From LGRD01 sp031382215 (lineage in GTDB: Bacteria > Pseudomonadota > Gammaproteobacteria > Burkholderiales > Burkholderiaceae_C), in assembly GCA_031382215.1 (NCBI GenBank), contig JANMYQ010000361.1, forward strand, positions 3,383 to 67,382: a stretch of DNA of 64,000 nucleotides, written 5' to 3'. Positions 41,792 to 50,828 of this stretch are shown one piece after another; positions within the stretch are counted from its first letter, which is position 1, and each line of letters begins with the position of its first letter. The notes beneath the pieces are model-generated. The model saw only the letters and a list, made by a program, of their open reading frames with translations, searched no databases and was not told where the DNA came from. A program made the position numbers and the translations under genes.

Positions 41792-42832
41792 ATGCACATC
41801 GGCCACATTCCGCTGGCGAATCGGCTGTTCGCTGCGCCCATGGCCGGCGTGACCGACCGGCCTTTCCGGCAGCTGTGCAAGCGCCTCGGCGCCGGTTATG
41901 CGGTGAGCGAAATGGTGACATCGCGCAAGGACCTGTGGAACAGCCTGAAGACGAGCCGGCGCGCCAACCACGACGGTGAGGTGGCGCCCATCGCGGTGCA
42001 GATTGCCGGCACCGATGCGCAGATGATGGGCGAGGCCGCGGCTTACAACATCGACCGCGGCGCGCAGATCATCGACATCAACATGGGCTGCCCGGCCAAG
42101 AAGGTGTGCAACAAGTGGGCCGGCTCGGCGCTGATGCAGGACGAGCCGCTGGCGCTGCAGATCATCGAGGCGGTGGTGGCGGCATGCGCGCCGCGCGACG
42201 TGCCCGTCACTCTGAAGATGCGCACCGGCTGGTGCGCGGCCGAACGCAACGCGGTGCGCATTGCGCGCGCGGCCGAAGCGGCCGGCGTGGCGATGGTAGC
42301 GGTACACGGCCGCACGCGCGAGCAGGGCTACAAGGGTGATGCCGAGTACACGACCATCGCCGCCGTCAAGGCCGCGCTGCGCATCCCGGTGGTGGCCAAC
42401 GGCGACATCACCAGCCCTGAAAAGGCGCGCGAGGTGCTGGCCGCGACCGGAGCCGACGCCATCATGATCGGCCGCGCGGCGCAGGGCCGGCCATGGATCT
42501 TTCGCGAGATCGCGCACTTCCTGGCCACCGGCGAACACCTGCCGGCGCCCGAGGTGCAGCAGGCCAAGCGCTGGCTGCTCGAACACCTGAACGACCACTA
42601 CGATCTGTATGGCGAATTTGCCGGCGTGCGCAGCGCTCGCAAGCACATCGGCTGGGCGGTGCGTGCGCTGCCGGGCGGTGAAACGTTCCGCGCCCGGATG
42701 AACCTGCTCGAAAGCTGTGACGCGCAGGTGAGTGCCGTGACAGACTGGTTCGATGAATTGGCCGATGCGCACACCTTGCTGCCGGTACATGCCGATGCCG
42801 CCAACGAAGACCTTGTCGAGTTGAGTGCATGA
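41792..42832 (+). CDS. dusB: tRNA-dihydrouridine synthase B
   Basis: DusB reduces specific uridines in tRNA to dihydrouridine with FMN and NADPH. The 346-residue product starts MHIGHIPLANRLFAAPMAGVTDRPFR. The barrel includes NMGCPAKKVCNKWAGSAL, with the catalytic cysteine in the VCNKWAGSA part, and the FMN phosphate segment VANGDITSPEKA and IGRAAQGRPW. The start is chosen on family match; the frame is open far upstream. It overlaps fis by four bases (ATGA), the conserved dusB-fis pairing. Confidence 0.95.
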   Translation: MHIGHIPLANRLFAAPMAGVTDRPFRQLCKRLGAGYAVSEMVTSRKDLWNSLKTSRRANHDGEVAPIAVQIAGTDAQMMGEAAAYNIDRGAQIIDINMGCPAKKVCNKWAGSALMQDEPLALQIIEAVVAACAPRDVPVTLKMRTGWCAAERNAVRIARAAEAAGVAMVAVHGRTREQGYKGDAEYTTIAAVKAALRIPVVANGDITSPEKAREVLAATGADAIMIGRAAQGRPWIFREIAHFLATGEHLPAPEVQQAKRWLLEHLNDHYDLYGEFAGVRSARKHIGWAVRALPGGETFRARMNLLESCDAQVSAVTDWFDELADAHTLLPVHADAANEDLVELSA

Positions 42833-43068
42833 GCGGCAAGAAGCACATCGAGGAATGTGTCCGCGAGAACCTTGAGAACTACTTCAAGGACTTGCGCGGC
42901 GTCGAGCCGGCGGCGATGTACCAGATGATCCTGGGCGTGGTCGAGAAGCCGCTGCTCGATGTGGTGATGAAACACGCCGATGGCAACCAGAGCCGCGCCG
43001 CCGAATGGCTGGGCATCAACCGCAACACCTTGCGGCGCAAGTTGCTCGACCACAAGCTGATTGATTGA
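42829..43068 (+). CDS. fis: DNA-binding protein Fis
   Basis: Fis is a nucleoid protein that bends DNA and activates stable RNA promoters in fast growth. The 79-residue product has the helical dimer region (CVRENLENYFKDLRG) and the C-terminal helix-turn-helix GNQSRAAEWLGINRNTLRRKL, almost identical to the family signature. It is translationally coupled to dusB by an ATGA overlap. Confidence 0.95.
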   Translation: MSGKKHIEECVRENLENYFKDLRGVEPAAMYQMILGVVEKPLLDVVMKHADGNQSRAAEWLGINRNTLRRKLLDHKLID

Positions 43069-43090
43069 ACCCCGTTCCCGAGAGCCGCCG

Positions 43091-44674
43091 ATGCAAGCGC
43101 TGATTTCCGTTTCCGACAAGACCGGCGTGCTCGACTTTGCACGCGCTCTCCACGCGCTGGGCATCAAGCTGCTGTCCACCGGCGGCACCGCGAAGCTGCT
43201 GTCCGATGCCGGGTTGCCGGTTACCGAGGTGGCCGAGCACACCGGCTTCCCCGAGATGCTGGACGGCCGGGTAAAGACGCTGCACCCGACCATCCACGGC
43301 GGGCTGCTCGCGCGGCGCGACGTGCCCGAGCACATGGCGGCGTTGCACAAGCATCACATCTCGACGATCGACCTGCTGGTCGTCAACCTGTACCCGTTCG
43401 AGGCCACCGTCGCCAAGCCCGGCAGCACCTTGGACGACGCGATCGAGAACATCGACATCGGCGGCCCGGCGATGGTGCGCTCGGCGGCGAAGAACTGGAA
43501 GGACGTGGCGGTGCTCACCGATGCGTCGCAGTACGCGCAGGTGCTGGCCGAACTGAAGGCCGGTGGCGCCGTCAGCTCGGCGACGAAGTTCGCGCTGGCT
43601 GTGGCCGCGTTCAACCGCATCGCCAACTACGACGGTGCGATCAGCGACTATCTTTCGTCGCTGCAGCCCGACGGCACCCGGAGTGAATTCCCGGCCCAGA
43701 GCAACGGCCGCTTCGTCAAGCTGCAGGACCTGCGCTACGGCGAGAACCCGCACCAGCGCGCCGCGTTCTACCGCGACCTGCAGCCGGCGCCCGGTTCGCT
43801 CGTCACCGCCAAACAGTTGCAGGGCAAGGAGCTCTCGTACAACAACATCGCCGACGCCGATGCGGCGTGGGAGTGCGTCAAGAGTTTTGGTGTGCAGGAC
43901 GCGCCGGCCGCTTGCGTGATCGTCAAGCACGCCAACCCGTGCGGCGTGGCGCTCGGCGCGAACGCGGTGCAGGCCTACGAGAAGGCGCTCCAGACCGACC
44001 CGACCTCGGCCTTCGGCGGCATCATCGCCTTCAACGTCGAGCTCGATGCGGTGGGCGCGGCGCTGGTGGCCAAGCAGTTCGTCGAGGTGCTGATGGCGCC
44101 GAGCTTCACGCCCGAGGCGCTGGCCGTGCTGGCCGCGAAGAAGAATGTGCGCGTGTTGCAGATTGCCCTCCCGCCGGGAGGGCCGACCGCCTGGGACCAG
44201 GGCCGCAACGCGCACGACGTGAAGCGGGTCGGCTCGGGCCTGTTGATCCAGTCCGCCGACAACCATGAGATGCAGTTGGCCGATCTGAAGGTCGTCACCA
44301 CATGCAAGCCGACACCCGAGCAGATGCGCGACCTGCTGTTTGCCTGGAAGGTGGCCAAGTACGTGAAGAGCAATGCGATCGTGTTCTGCGGCGGCGGCAT
44401 GACCCTGGGCGTGGGCGCGGGGCAGATGAGCCGCATCGACTCGGCCCGCATCGCCGGCATCAAGGCGCGCAACGCCGGGCTCACCTTGGCGGGTTCGGCG
44501 GTCGCCAGCGACGCGTTTTTTCCGTTCCGCGACGGCCTGGACGTGGTGATCGACGAAGGTGCGAATTGCGTGATTCACCCCGGCGGCTCGATGCGCGACG
44601 ACGAGGTGATCGCCGCCGCCAACGAACGCGGCATCGCGATGGTGCTGACCGGCGTGCGGCACTTCCGCCACTGA
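43091..44674 (+). CDS. purH: Bifunctional AICAR transformylase/IMP cyclohydrolase
   Basis: PurH carries out the last two steps of IMP synthesis. The 527-residue product has the N-terminal cyclohydrolase domain (LISVSDKTGVLDFAR, LLSTGGTAKLL) and the C-terminal transformylase domain with CVIVKHANPCGVALG, the KH pair being catalytic, and SDAFFPFRDGLD near the end. The ATG at 43091 starts the family sequence. The gene follows fis by 22 bp, an order common in betaproteobacteria. Confidence 0.96.
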   Translation: MQALISVSDKTGVLDFARALHALGIKLLSTGGTAKLLSDAGLPVTEVAEHTGFPEMLDGRVKTLHPTIHGGLLARRDVPEHMAALHKHHISTIDLLVVNLYPFEATVAKPGSTLDDAIENIDIGGPAMVRSAAKNWKDVAVLTDASQYAQVLAELKAGGAVSSATKFALAVAAFNRIANYDGAISDYLSSLQPDGTRSEFPAQSNGRFVKLQDLRYGENPHQRAAFYRDLQPAPGSLVTAKQLQGKELSYNNIADADAAWECVKSFGVQDAPAACVIVKHANPCGVALGANAVQAYEKALQTDPTSAFGGIIAFNVELDAVGAALVAKQFVEVLMAPSFTPEALAVLAAKKNVRVLQIALPPGGPTAWDQGRNAHDVKRVGSGLLIQSADNHEMQLADLKVVTTCKPTPEQMRDLLFAWKVAKYVKSNAIVFCGGGMTLGVGAGQMSRIDSARIAGIKARNAGLTLAGSAVASDAFFPFRDGLDVVIDEGANCVIHPGGSMRDDEVIAAANERGIAMVLTGVRHFRH

Positions 44675-44722
44675 GCCGGGTCGGCGCCGACGCGTCGACT
44701 CGCGCCGCTACCATCCCCCTTC

Positions 44723-45388
44723 ATGACCAAACCCGAGGTCGCCGGCCTCATCCTGTCGTTCCTCGCGCGCCTGATCACCGGCGCGCAGGGGCATTGGCTC
44801 GGTTGCCCGCCCAAGGCCGAGCAGCGCATCTACTTCGCCAATCACCAGAGCCACTTCGACTGGGTGCTGATCTGGGCCTCGCTGCCGCGCGAGCTGCGCG
44901 CGATGACGCGGCCGATCGCCGCGCGCGACTACTGGACCTCGTCGCCGTTCAAACACTGGCTCACGCGCGAGGTGTTCAACGCGGTGTACGTGAGCCGACA
45001 GCGGACCGATGACGAAGACCCGCTCGAACCGCTGATGGAAGCGCTGCGCCACGGTGACTCGCTGGTGATCTTTCCCGAAGGCACGCGCGGCAACCAGGAC
45101 GACCCTTCCTCCTTCAAGGCCGGGCTGTACCACTTGGCCGAAGCGTTCCCTGCCGTGCAACTGATCCCGGCCTGGATCGACAACGTGCAGCGCGTGATGC
45201 CCAAGGGCGAGGTCGTGCCGGTGCCGATCCTGTGTTCGGTGACTTACGGCGCGCCGCTGCAGTTGCAGCCCGATGAAGACAAGCGCACCTTCCTCACACG
45301 CGCGCGCCACGCGGTGATGGCGCTGCGCGAAACCCAGGGTTCGATGGCCGCGGACAAGGCCGAAGACAAGACCGGAGAAGCGGCCTGA
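44723..45388 (+). CDS. 1-acylglycerol-3-phosphate acyltransferase-like protein (PlsC family)
   Basis: This 221-residue protein has the PlsC acyltransferase motifs NHQSHFDWV (HxxxxD) and VIFPEGTRGNQ, and a further IPAWIDNV block. PlsC-type enzymes make phosphatidic acid. The N-terminal hydrophobic helix suggests membrane attachment. It overlaps the following cytidylyltransferase by one base (TGATG). The pair would act in sequence, acylation then CDP activation. It may be a secondary enzyme, not the main PlsC. Confidence 0.87.
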   Translation: MTKPEVAGLILSFLARLITGAQGHWLGCPPKAEQRIYFANHQSHFDWVLIWASLPRELRAMTRPIAARDYWTSSPFKHWLTREVFNAVYVSRQRTDDEDPLEPLMEALRHGDSLVIFPEGTRGNQDDPSSFKAGLYHLAEAFPAVQLIPAWIDNVQRVMPKGEVVPVPILCSVTYGAPLQLQPDEDKRTFLTRARHAVMALRETQGSMAADKAEDKTGEAA

Positions 45389-46356
45389 TGGGCGCGCTGC
45401 GCCAGTTGAGCGTGTCGCAGCAGGTCGGCCTGCTGTTCGTCACGCTGTTCGGCCTGCTCGCGCTGGTGACGGCCGTGGCGGTGTGGCGCACCTTGCGCGA
45501 CGACACGCCCAAGCAACAGGCACTGCAGGAGCGCTTCATGCGCGACCTGCGCGCGGTGTGGGTCGGCGCGGTGCTGTTCTGGATCGCCTGGGCCTCCGGC
45601 GCGTTCGTCTCGACCTTGCTGTTCGGCGTGCTGTCGTTCCTGGCGCTGCGCGAGTTCGTGACGCTTACGCACACGCGCCGCGGCGACCACCGCAGCCTGC
45701 TGCTGGCTTTCTTCGCGGTGCTGCCGGTTCAGTACGTGATGGTCGGCTGGCAACTCTTCGACCTGTTCACGGTATTCATCCCGGTCTATGTGTTCCTGGC
45801 CATCCCGGTCGTCAGCGCGCTGGGCAACGACCCGCAGCGTTTTCTGGAGCGCACCGCCAAGATCCAGTGGGGCATCATGGTCTGCGTCTACGGCATGAGC
45901 CACGCGCCGGCTTTGCTGCTGCTGGACCTGCCCGACTACGAAGACCGCGGCGCGTTCATGGTGCTGTACCTGGTGGGCGTGGTCGCGGTGGCGCAGATCG
46001 CGCAAGAGGTGGCCAGCCGTCGGCTGCAGTCGCGCCCGGCAGCCGGCGCGATCAGCCGCTCGTTTTCGTGGCGCGCCTGGTTCATCGGCGCGCTCAGTGC
46101 CGCCGTGCTGGGCGCCCTGCTGTACTGGGCCACGCCGTTCAAGCCGATCCCGGCACTGGTGATGGGCTTCCTGGCCGGCGGCAGCGGCACGCTCGGGGAA
46201 TTCGTGATGCGCGCCCTGAAGCGCGATGCCGGCGTGCACAGCTGGGGCGGCAAGGGCTCGGTGACCGGCGCGGTGGGGCTGCTCGACCGCGTGGCGCCGC
46301 TGTGTTTTGCGGCGCCGGTGTTCTTTCATGCGGTGCGCTGGTACTTCGGGTGGTAG
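45388..46356 (+). CDS. CdsA-family phosphatidate cytidylyltransferase-like protein
   Basis: The 322-residue protein has about eight membrane helices and resembles CDP-diacylglycerol synthases of the YnbB-like group. The signature region near the C-terminus reads FVMRALKRDAGVHSWGGKGS, then VTGAVGLLDRVAPL. In the family signature the end is usually LDRxD; here the last Asp is Ala (GCG codon). The KD and GHGG parts also differ. It may be an inactive or altered enzyme, or a distinct subfamily. It is coupled to the PlsC-like gene. Confidence 0.8.
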   Translation: MGALRQLSVSQQVGLLFVTLFGLLALVTAVAVWRTLRDDTPKQQALQERFMRDLRAVWVGAVLFWIAWASGAFVSTLLFGVLSFLALREFVTLTHTRRGDHRSLLLAFFAVLPVQYVMVGWQLFDLFTVFIPVYVFLAIPVVSALGNDPQRFLERTAKIQWGIMVCVYGMSHAPALLLLDLPDYEDRGAFMVLYLVGVVAVAQIAQEVASRRLQSRPAAGAISRSFSWRAWFIGALSAAVLGALLYWATPFKPIPALVMGFLAGGSGTLGEFVMRALKRDAGVHSWGGKGSVTGAVGLLDRVAPLCFAAPVFFHAVRWYFGW

Positions 46357-46363
46357 GACCGCG

Positions 46364-46921
46364 ATGACGGCCATGAGAGTTCTCGGCATCGACCCCGGCC
46401 TGCGCACCACCGGCTTCGGCGTGATCGACGTCGAAGGCTCGAAGCTGCACTACGTGGCCAGCGGCACGATCAAGACCGACGCGGTGCACATCGGCCAGTT
46501 GCCGGCGCGGCTGAAGATCATCTTCGACGGCGTGCGCGAGGTGGCGGCGCGCTACACGCCCACGTGTTCGGCGGTCGAGATCGTGTTCGTCAACGTCAAC
46601 CCGCAGTCCACCCTGCTGCTCGGCCAGGCGCGCGGCGCGGCACTGACCGCGCTGGTCAGCACCGACCTCGACGTGGCCGAGTACACCGCGCTGCAGATGA
46701 AGAAGGCCGTGGTCGGCAGCGGCAGGGCGGCCAAGGAACAGGTGCAGGCCATGGTGATGCGCCTGCTCGCGCTGCCCGGCCTGCCCGGCAAGGACGCGGC
46801 CGACGCGCTCGGCCTGGCCATCTGCCACGCCCATGCGGCCGGCTCGTTCGCTGCCATCGCCCGCAGCGGCACGCTGGTGCGCCGGGCGCATGCACAGTTC
46901 AAGGGCGGGCGCAGTTACTGA
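46364..46921 (+). CDS. ruvC: Crossover junction endodeoxyribonuclease RuvC
   Basis: RuvC cuts Holliday junctions in recombination with RuvAB. The 185-residue product has the RNase H-like fold with catalytic acids in LGIDPGLRTTGFG, SAVEIVFV and KDAADALGLAICHAH. The start at 46364 has AGGA upstream; a second ATG three codons on (MRVLGID) is equally possible. ruvA and ruvB are not adjacent. Confidence 0.95.
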   Translation: MTAMRVLGIDPGLRTTGFGVIDVEGSKLHYVASGTIKTDAVHIGQLPARLKIIFDGVREVAARYTPTCSAVEIVFVNVNPQSTLLLGQARGAALTALVSTDLDVAEYTALQMKKAVVGSGRAAKEQVQAMVMRLLALPGLPGKDAADALGLAICHAHAAGSFAAIARSGTLVRRAHAQFKGGRSY

Positions 46922-47019
46922 CACCCGGCACCGGCCGCGCAGCCCGTTGCAAATCACACAGACTCCCAAGACCCTGCCCGCCCGGGCCGGCCGGGACTTC
47001 AAGCGACAATCCCTTCCCT

Positions 47020-49086
47020 ATGTACGCCCTCTTCGAAGACGCCGGAAAGTTCCTGGCCGGCCGTGTGATGACCGAGGCCGAGACCTCGACGCAGATCGAG
47101 CTCGACTCGGGCAAGCGCGTGAAGGTGAAAGCCGCCAACGTGCTGCTCAAGTTCGAGAAGCCGCAACCGGCCGAGCTGGTGGCCTCGGCACAGGCGCTGG
47201 CGCAGGAGATCGACCTGGATCTGGCGTGGGAATTCGCGCCCGAGGCCGAGTTCGGGTTTGCCGACCTGGCGCGCGACTATTTCGAAAAGACCGCCGGTGT
47301 CGAGAAGCAGGCCGCGGCGCTGTTCCGGCTGTTCGATGCGCCGCACTACTTCCGACGCATGGGCAAGGGCAACTTCAAGAAGGCGCCTGAAGAGATCGTC
47401 AAGGCCGCGCTGCTGGGCATCGAGCGCAAGAAGCTGGTCGTCGCGCAGATCGACGCCTGGGCGGCCGAGCTGGTGGCGGGCCAGTGCCCGGCTCCCGTGC
47501 GCGAGCAGCTCTACAAGATTCTTTTCAAGCCCGACAAGAACGCCGCCGAGTACAAGGCCGTGGTCGAAGCCTCGCGGCGAGCGCAGAAGGCGCCGCTCGA
47601 TCTGCTGACTGCGGCTGGCGCGATCACCTCGCCGTACCAGTTCCACTGGAAGCGCTTCCTGTTCGAAAACTTCCCCAAGGGCACCGGCTTCCCGGCCCTG
47701 CAGGCGCCGGCCATCAAGGATGCGCTGCCGTTGGGCGAGGCGCAGGCCTTCTCGATCGACGATTCCGCCACGACCGAGATCGACGATGCGCTGTCGGTTC
47801 GCGGTCTCGGCAGTGGCACGGTGGTGTTCGGCGTCCACATTGCCGCGCCGGGGCTGGCGTTCGGGCCCGACGCGCCGGTCGACAAGGTGGCTCGCGAACG
47901 CCTGTCCACCGTCTACATGCCCGGCCACAAGCTGACGATGCTGCCCGACGAGGTGGTGCAGGCCTACACGCTCACGGAAGGGCGCGACTGCCCGGCCGTG
48001 TCGCTCTACGTCACGTTCGATGAAGCGAGCCTGGCCGTCACCGCCACCGAAACGCGCCTCGAGAAGGTGCACATCGCCGCCAACCTGCGCCACGACCAGC
48101 TCGACAGCGTGGTCACCGAGGCCACGCTGACCGGCGCGGCGCCGGCCTCGTATCAATTCGGCACCGAACTCGCGTTCGCCTTCCGGCTCGCGCGGCACCT
48201 GAAGGCCCAGCGCGAGGTGGTGCGCGGCAAGCCCGAGAACTTCAACCGGCCGGACTACAACTTCCGCCTTGAACGAGATGCCGGCAGCGATGGCGCCGAA
48301 CCGCAAGGCACTGAACGTGTGCTGATCAGCACGCGCCAGCGCGGCTCGCCGCTCGACCTGATCGTGGCCGAAGCCATGATCCTGGCCAACAGCACCTGGG
48401 GCGGCTGGCTGAACGAGTGCGGCGTGCCCGGCATCTACCGCAGCCAGGCCAGCCTGGCGCCGGGCGTGAAGGTGCGCATGGGCACCAAGGCTGCGCCACA
48501 TGCGGGCATGGGCGTGGCGCAGTACACCTGGGCCACGTCACCGCTGCGGCGTTATGTGGACCTGGTGAACCAGTGGCAGATCATTGCCTGCGCACGCCAC
48601 GGCCGCACCGCCGCGCTGGCCGCGCCGTTCAAGCCGAAAGACGTGCAACTGTTCGCCATCATCTCCAGCTTCGACGCCGCGTATGCCGAGTACAACGGCT
48701 TCCAGTCCGGCATCGAACGCTACTGGACCTTGCAGTCCCTGGCTCAGAACGAAGTGCGCGAACTGAACGCCACGGTGATGAAAGACGGGCTGGTGCGTGC
48801 CGACGAGCTGCCCTTGGTGTTTCGTGCCACCGGCGCCGAAAACCTGCCGCGCGGCGCCGCCGTGCGCGTGCGGGTGGGCAGCACCGACCTGCTGACGCTG
48901 GATGTGCAGGCCAGCGTGGTGGCGCGGCTCGACGATGCCGCGACCGCGACCGACGCTGCCGTGGTCAGCGATGAGAGCGACGAGGCTGCCGACACCGCCG
49001 GCCCACTCACGCTGGCCATCGACCTGCAGAACGATGGGCCCGAAAGCGAAGCCAGTGCCGCAGCACAAATCGTCCCGGCGGCCTGA
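47020..49086 (+). CDS. RNB-domain exoribonuclease (RNase II family)
   Basis: This 688-residue enzyme should degrade RNA from the 3' end. The RNB domain covers about residues 240-560; the metal-site motif reads SIDDSATTEIDDALSV, in which the second of the four E. coli RNase II aspartates is Glu. RQRGSPLDLIVAEAM and YTWATSPLRRYVDLVNQWQ are further RNB blocks. An S1-like C-terminal domain and an acidic Ala-rich tail follow. The start is chosen by family match at MYALFEDAGKFLAG. It overlaps the TonB-like gene. Confidence 0.9.
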   Translation: MYALFEDAGKFLAGRVMTEAETSTQIELDSGKRVKVKAANVLLKFEKPQPAELVASAQALAQEIDLDLAWEFAPEAEFGFADLARDYFEKTAGVEKQAAALFRLFDAPHYFRRMGKGNFKKAPEEIVKAALLGIERKKLVVAQIDAWAAELVAGQCPAPVREQLYKILFKPDKNAAEYKAVVEASRRAQKAPLDLLTAAGAITSPYQFHWKRFLFENFPKGTGFPALQAPAIKDALPLGEAQAFSIDDSATTEIDDALSVRGLGSGTVVFGVHIAAPGLAFGPDAPVDKVARERLSTVYMPGHKLTMLPDEVVQAYTLTEGRDCPAVSLYVTFDEASLAVTATETRLEKVHIAANLRHDQLDSVVTEATLTGAAPASYQFGTELAFAFRLARHLKAQREVVRGKPENFNRPDYNFRLERDAGSDGAEPQGTERVLISTRQRGSPLDLIVAEAMILANSTWGGWLNECGVPGIYRSQASLAPGVKVRMGTKAAPHAGMGVAQYTWATSPLRRYVDLVNQWQIIACARHGRTAALAAPFKPKDVQLFAIISSFDAAYAEYNGFQSGIERYWTLQSLAQNEVRELNATVMKDGLVRADELPLVFRATGAENLPRGAAVRVRVGSTDLLTLDVQASVVARLDDAATATDAAVVSDESDEAADTAGPLTLAIDLQNDGPESEASAAAQIVPAA

Positions 49087-49939
49087 GCCCCACAAGGCGA
49101 AGAAGCTGTCCACCCTGCAGGTGGCGCTGCTTGTTTCGCTGGCGGTGCACGCGGTGCTGCTGACGGTGCGCTTTGTCGACCCGGACAGTTTCAACCGTGT
49201 ATTCCAGGACTCGCCGCTCGAAGTGATCCTGGTCAATTCGCGCTCGGGTGAACGGCCCGACAAGGCGCAGGCCATCGCGCAGGCCAACCTGGCCGGTGGC
49301 GGCGAGGCCGAAAAGGGCCGCGCGATGTCGCCGCTGCCGCCGTCGGCACTGGTCGAGCTGGGCGACTCCAACGAAGAGGCGCGGCGCCAGATCGAACAGC
49401 TCCAGGAATCGCAGCAGCAACTGCTGACCCAGATGCGGCGCGAGCTGGCGCTGCTGCCGCCGCCCGACCCGCGGCGCGACCAGGGCGACCCGGCCGAGCG
49501 CGCCATGGAAGAAAAGCGCCGCCAGCTGATCCAGTTGCTGGCCGAGATCGAAAAGCGCATCAACGAAGAGAACGCACGCCCGAAGAAGCGCTACATCAGC
49601 CCGGCCACGCGTGAGGAGGTGTACGCGATCTACTACGACCAGATGCGGCGCAAGATCGAGGAGCGCGGCACGCGCAACTTCCCCGAGAACCAGGGCAAGA
49701 AGCTGTACGGCGAGCTGACGATGAACGTGACGGTGGACACCGAGGGCCGAGTCGTCGAGACCGAGGTGGTGCGTGGCTCCAACTCGAAGATCCTCGACAT
49801 GCGCGCGGTGGCCATCGTCAAGGCCGCGGCGCCGTTCGGGCCGTTCACGCAGGCGATGCGCAAGGCCGACCAGATCGTCATCACCTCGCGCTTCAAGTTC
49901 ACGCGTGAAGAAGGCCTTGAAACCACGCTGACGCAGTAG
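49034..49939 (+). CDS. TonB C-terminal domain protein (energy transducer-like)
   Basis: This 301-residue protein has a short basic N-terminus, one membrane anchor (LSTLQVALLVSLAVHAVLL), a long charged helical region (EARRQIEQLQESQQQLL) and a C-terminal TonB-like domain (GELTMNVTVDTEGRVVETEVVRGS). TonB proteins pass proton-motive energy to outer-membrane receptors; no ExbBD or receptor is nearby. The start is uncertain: ATG 49034 or GTG 49055, both inside the ribonuclease gene. The RNase-TonB-aroE order is common in this group. Confidence 0.82.
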   Translation: MGPKAKPVPQHKSSRRPEPHKAKKLSTLQVALLVSLAVHAVLLTVRFVDPDSFNRVFQDSPLEVILVNSRSGERPDKAQAIAQANLAGGGEAEKGRAMSPLPPSALVELGDSNEEARRQIEQLQESQQQLLTQMRRELALLPPPDPRRDQGDPAERAMEEKRRQLIQLLAEIEKRINEENARPKKRYISPATREEVYAIYYDQMRRKIEERGTRNFPENQGKKLYGELTMNVTVDTEGRVVETEVVRGSNSKILDMRAVAIVKAAAPFGPFTQAMRKADQIVITSRFKFTREEGLETTLTQ

Positions 49940-49961
49940 TGACAAGCCCAGAATAGACCCC

Positions 49962-50828
49962 ATGGATCGTTACGCCGTGGCCGGCAATCCGGTCGAACAC
50001 AGCCGCTCCCCGTTCATCCACGCCGAGTTCGCCAAGCAGACCGGGCAGGCGCTGCACTACGGGCGCCTGCTGTGCCCGCTGGGCGGGTTTGCCGATGCGA
50101 TCGAGGCCTTCGCGCGCTCCGAACGTGATGATCAAAACGACGCCCCCCGCGGCCCGGCGCGCGGCTGCAACGTCACCGTGCCGTTCAAGTTCGACGCCTT
50201 CCGGCGCGCGCCGCGCCACACCGAACGGGCCGCGCTGGCCGGTGCCGCCAACACCTTGCGCTTCGATGCCCAGGGCTGGCTGGCCGACAACACCGACGGC
50301 TGCGGCTTGGTGCGCGACATCGAACAAGGCGCCGGGGTGTCGCTCAGGCATCAACGCATCCTGCTGATCGGAGCTGGCGGCGCGGTAGCCGGCGTGCTGG
50401 GGCCCTTGCTGGGCGCCGGCCCGGCCCAGGTGGTGGTGGCCAACCGCACGTTGGCCAAGGCGCAGGCGCTGGTCGAACGGCACCGCCCGCTGGCAGGTTC
50501 CTTGCAACTGCAGGCGCTCGCGCTGGCGCATTGCGGCGAAGGCTTCGACGTGGTGATCAACGCCACCGCCAGCAGCCTGCAGGGGGCTGAGATTCCGGTG
50601 CCGGCCGACACCCTGCGCGGCGGCGCGCTGGCCGTGGACCTGATGTATGGCCCCGCCGCGCAAGCGTTCCTGCAATGGGCCACGGCCCACGGCGCGGTGC
50701 CGCGCGACGGCCTGGGCATGCTGGTGGAACAAGCCGCCGAGAGTTTTCACCTCTGGCGCGGCGTGCGGCCCGAAACCGCGCCGGTGCTTGCCGCACTGCG
50801 CCGGCACATGGCATCGCCGGCCGCTTGA
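49962..50828 (+). CDS. aroE: Shikimate dehydrogenase
   Basis: AroE reduces 3-dehydroshikimate to shikimate with NADPH. The 288-residue product has the substrate motif HSRSPFIH, the catalytic-lysine block NVTVPFKFDA, the ADNTDGCGL motif, and a Rossmann segment ILLIGAGGAVAGVLGPL with NRT for NADPH. It closes with the family DGLGMLVEQAAESF. Its stop overlaps the next gene's TTG start (TTGA). Confidence 0.95.
   Translation: MDRYAVAGNPVEHSRSPFIHAEFAKQTGQALHYGRLLCPLGGFADAIEAFARSERDDQNDAPRGPARGCNVTVPFKFDAFRRAPRHTERAALAGAANTLRFDAQGWLADNTDGCGLVRDIEQGAGVSLRHQRILLIGAGGAVAGVLGPLLGAGPAQVVVANRTLAKAQALVERHRPLAGSLQLQALALAHCGEGFDVVINATASSLQGAEIPVPADTLRGGALAVDLMYGPAAQAFLQWATAHGAVPRDGLGMLVEQAAESFHLWRGVRPETAPVLAALRRHMASPAA

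Noticed and set aside
47760..47810. Glu in place of one catalytic Asp in the RNB domain as a sign of inactivity.
   Set aside because: SIDDxxTTEIDD-type sites appear common in this subgroup of RNB enzymes, so the change is probably normal.
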